Shown piece after piece: positions 62,001-64,000 of a stretch of DNA of 64,000 nucleotides. The notes below the pieces were generated by a model that made no database searches, had not been told where the DNA came from, and worked only from the letters and a program-made list of their open reading frames with translations. Made by a program: the position numbers and the translations under genes. Numbering within the stretch: the first letter of the stretch is position 1; every line of letters begins with the position of its first letter. Source of the DNA: Nemopilema nomurai (taxonomy: Eukaryota > Cnidaria > Scyphozoa > Rhizostomeae > Rhizostomatidae); NCBI GenBank assembly GCA_003864495.1, contig ML133436.1, positions 3,659,326 to 3,723,325 on the forward strand, read 5' to 3'.

Positions 62001-63986
62001 ATCGTTTACAGATATACCATACATAAAGAAAGAAGATCGTGTTGCTTTCTCTGATGGATGCCCATACTTATTGATTTCTGAAGAATCTCTAGACGAATTG
62101 AATAGGAAGTGCCCAACATTTCAGTGCTCAATGGAAAGGTTCAGACCTAATATTGTTATGAAAGGATGTGCCGCCTTTGAAGAGGACAAGTGGAAATATT
62201 TAACAATAGGAACTGCAGAATTCCGATGCCTTCACAGGTGTGGTCGCTGCATTTTGCCAAACGTTGATCCGCAGACCGGGACAAGAGATAAGAAGGAGCC
62301 TCTACAAACCCTCAGGTCTTTCAGACTTGTCCCAAAGGATGAAGATCCATCATATGGAAATTCCCCCGTTTTTGGAAGAAACTTGGCAATTGAAATACAA
62401 GGCACAGTTAAAGTTGGGGATATAGTGTATGCATCTATGTGAAGTCAAGTTTCAATTTCCTGATGCCATATTTTGTAGATAAGGGCTGTCTGTTTAACTG
62501 AAATCATTAGACTGTTAAATTTGTTAATGCTATTAAATGTCAAACTATTAAAAATGCTTTCAACTTAAACATCAAAGCACACACATCATCAGCTAGAATC
62601 TTCGCACTCCTTTTCCCAACATAAATACTGTTGGGTCTTTAAAATATCCAGCCACTCACAAGAATTTTAATACTTAAACATTTTCTACTTGCCAAGTGAA
62701 GTGGCACTTATCAAATGGAATCCATTTGATTTAGTAATTGTTTCATCAATTATGTGTTGATGATTGCTGTATAACCAGTATTTTATAGAGTGATAATGTA
62801 TGTTTATTTAGAATAGAGATTTATCTACTATCACAAGAAGCTTGTTTTGTAAGTAAATCACTCCTCGTGAGATGGTTCTAATTGAAGGTCCCATAATTAT
62901 AATGTCGTAAAAATTTTGAGGTACCTCAAAGAAGTTTTCAAAAATTGAAAAATGAACTTCAAATGAGAAGTTTTTAAATATTAAATTCCCAAGGCTTTTT
63001 GTCACATTTAAACGTATTTATAGAGGCATATCATCTTAATGCAGTGTTGGGAGTGCCATAAGTCTTCTGAATAAGATTTTGAACATAGTGTATTGTATTT
63101 GGAATTATGTTTTGCATAGAAGCAGCCATCATTGTATCTCAAAAAATTAGTTTTTCAAACCTCCCATTCACTGAAACATGTTTTTGATAACTCTGAAAGA
63201 AGTGCCAAAAAGAGTGCCTGAATGAAAAATGCTATTTAAGGAAAGGCTGTATAATTTTTCAATGGATAAAGTTTTAAAAATTAACCCCAACTCTCCAGGC
63301 TACCTAAGGTCTAGCCAAAGGTTTTCCAAGTAAACTCAAGCCTTGTTTCTAGAACCTCTTTACCACAAGCTAGTACATCTACCAAACTCAGTCAGCCAGT
63401 TTGAACACAATGGTATACATTAAACGTTTTAAATATGCCCTCATTTGCCAATTCTAGCACTTTTATCAGTCTCTCAAGAAGAGATCCTTGATTAGTTGCA
63501 GCATTATTAACTGCTACAAGTGCCAAAAGTGGAAAATTCTCAGAGCGTTCTTTCTTTCCTTTCTTACACTTTTGATTCCTTTTATTTTATTTATTTCTTT
63601 CATAGCATATTTTTCTTTCCTTTCAAGTAACCTTTTCCTTTCAACACTGACAATTCTTCCTCTCACGTCGAAATTATTGTTTTGAAGCAATCTTATTTTC
63701 TATCACTTTGTATATTTGCCATTTGACTTAACCGCTATAATTCTTAATAAGAATATTGCTTTCACATCTAAGAACGTTACCTAATTATACCAGCAAATGG
63801 TGAGACAAAATTAGCAACCACGATTTATCCGTGAAACTTGTGCTCCACCGTAAATCCACGACATATAAGCGTGAACAGGCATTCCCACACAGATTGTAAA
63901 CAAACAAGTACCATACCTGTGTAACCCGGTATCATGTTGTGGTCTCTGCTTCTATCTTCAGGTGCAGATTTTTCAGCACTAGTCAT
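59028..63986 (-). CDS. CIMIP2B: Ciliary microtubule inner protein 2B-like (FAM166B family)
   Basis: Exons on the minus strand: 63986-63917, 60853-60518, 60019-59837 and 59113-59028. They total 675 nt, 224 aa plus stop. Every intron is phase 1 and splits the Gly codon of a repeated motif. The motif series is MIPGYTG-YIPGGKHFFGERY, AGYTGFVPRARQYMG-MRYP and VPRYTGHIQG-AKYKFGKRFG, the GYxGxxPxxxxxxG repeats typical of FAM166/CIMIP2 proteins, which sit inside the lumen of ciliary doublet microtubules. The segment YPIVTNKALCEF matches the FAM166B subtype (PVLTNQALQEF in the human protein). Introns 1 and 2 use GT donors; intron 3 appears to use a GC donor (CAGG then GCAAGT). The 3.1 kb first intron contains the mARC gene on the opposite strand; intron 2 holds a MITE. 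The start is the first ATG in the exon before DRSRDHNMIPGYTG. Confidence 0.87.
60198..60361. mobile_element. 164-bp palindromic MITE, copy 2
   Basis: Same ends as the element at 27853 (AAGCCCAATCTCCACTAGG, inverted at the right end) and the same internal hairpin (GCGAGAAGTAG with CTACTTTTCGC). It has about 40 extra bases in the middle. It sits in intron 2 of CIMIP2B. Two copies 32 kb apart show a dispersed family. Confidence 0.85.
61564..62442 (+). CDS. MTARC: Mitochondrial amidoxime-reducing component (mARC) / MOSC-domain protein, intronless
   Basis: 292 aa from ATG 61564, which has a strong Kozak context (ACCATGG). MOSC N-terminal domain: GLNFYPLKSCKGISIPEA (about 13-30), then DRHWVILDRGGRMLTLR. 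MOSC domain: FRPNIVMKG, then CGRCILPNVDPQTG with Cys226 and Cys229, one of which supplies the molybdenum cofactor ligand, and a C-terminal end GTVKVGDIVY. mARC reduces N-hydroxylated substrates with cytochrome b5 and its reductase at the mitochondrial outer membrane. The frame stays open upstream to 61492 without an ATG. That extension is acid-poor and Arg-containing, like a targeting sequence. An upstream exon ending in A, spliced at the TTTCAG ending at 61492, would create an ATG and restore it. The gene lies wholly within intron 1 of CIMIP2B, on the opposite strand. ATTAAA at 62532 may be the polyadenylation signal. Confidence 0.93.
   Translation: MAKVFEKVGVVTGLNFYPLKSCKGISIPEAKCNDYGIVYDRHWVILDRGGRMLTLRSNAALAFVTTSIVGDSLKVEAPGMPPLVLPLKASQEEQELVDVELFGMSGSGARVSKEADEWVSKYLGKPHSLLMFDPDRCKPRKLLQKESFTDIPYIKKEDRVAFSDGCPYLLISEESLDELNRKCPTFQCSMERFRPNIVMKGCAAFEEDKWKYLTIGTAEFRCLHRCGRCILPNVDPQTGTRDKKEPLQTLRSFRLVPKDEDPSYGNSPVFGRNLAIEIQGTVKVGDIVYASM
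62443..63916. other. Remainder of CIMIP2B intron 1 (mARC 3' flank)
   Basis: AT-rich, non-coding. Holds the mARC 3' UTR and nothing else that I can support. Confidence 0.6.
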
Positions 63987-64000
63987 TGTATTTTCTAGTA

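Noticed and set aside
1..64000. tRNA, rRNA or spliceosomal RNA genes
   Set aside because: No GGTTCRA-type B box with a matching acceptor stem and no rRNA-like block was noticed; reading by eye cannot exclude small divergent RNAs.

Overview
This is a gene-sparse, intron-rich, AT-leaning animal nuclear window. The genes are animal-type (a CTL2-like choline transporter in 28 coding exons, a four-EF-hand mitochondrial carrier, a ciliary microtubule inner protein, a spliceosomal cyclophilin, a mARC/MOSC protein). Long introns and Mutator-like, hAT-like and LINE debris fit an early-branching metazoan. An anthozoan-like cnidarian is my best guess, by inference only. There are no operons, tRNAs, rRNAs or CRISPR arrays. 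Exon boundaries were read by hand from splice signals, reading-frame phase and protein-family similarity.

Layout. 1-3459 (-): first two readable exons of a Ca2+-regulated mitochondrial ATP-Mg/Pi carrier (SCaMC type), running off the left edge. 3700-3920: likely bidirectional promoter with four E2F-like motifs, followed by a weak candidate first exon on the + strand. 4160-17858: mostly non-coding, with a candidate first exon at 11365-11475. 17859-21923 (+): a C2H2 zinc-finger gene with seven fingers; its last intron holds a Mutator-like element with a hAT-like element nested inside it. 21924-29352: intergenic, with a small MITE at 27853. 29353-45426 (+): the choline transporter-like gene, whose 28 exons join in phase to 716 aa. 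45427-51239: intergenic.

51240-53726: a large palindromic satellite. An outer array of roughly 49-bp composite repeats and an inner array of 26-bp repeats appear on both sides of a centre near 52863, in opposite orientation. It abuts a broken LINE (ORF1 plus endonuclease fragment, - strand) at 53727-54800, and decayed satellite reappears at 55181-55376.

56043-64000: a compact cluster. PPIL3 (+) is tail-to-tail with a CIMIP2B/FAM166B-like gene (-). An intact intronless mARC gene (+) lies inside the first intron of CIMIP2B.

The genes have no evident shared pathway. The most unusual structure is the satellite palindrome and its junction with the LINE. Next are the nested transposons, the gene-in-intron arrangement, and the CIMIP2B gene, whose three introns all split a glycine codon of the same repeated motif.
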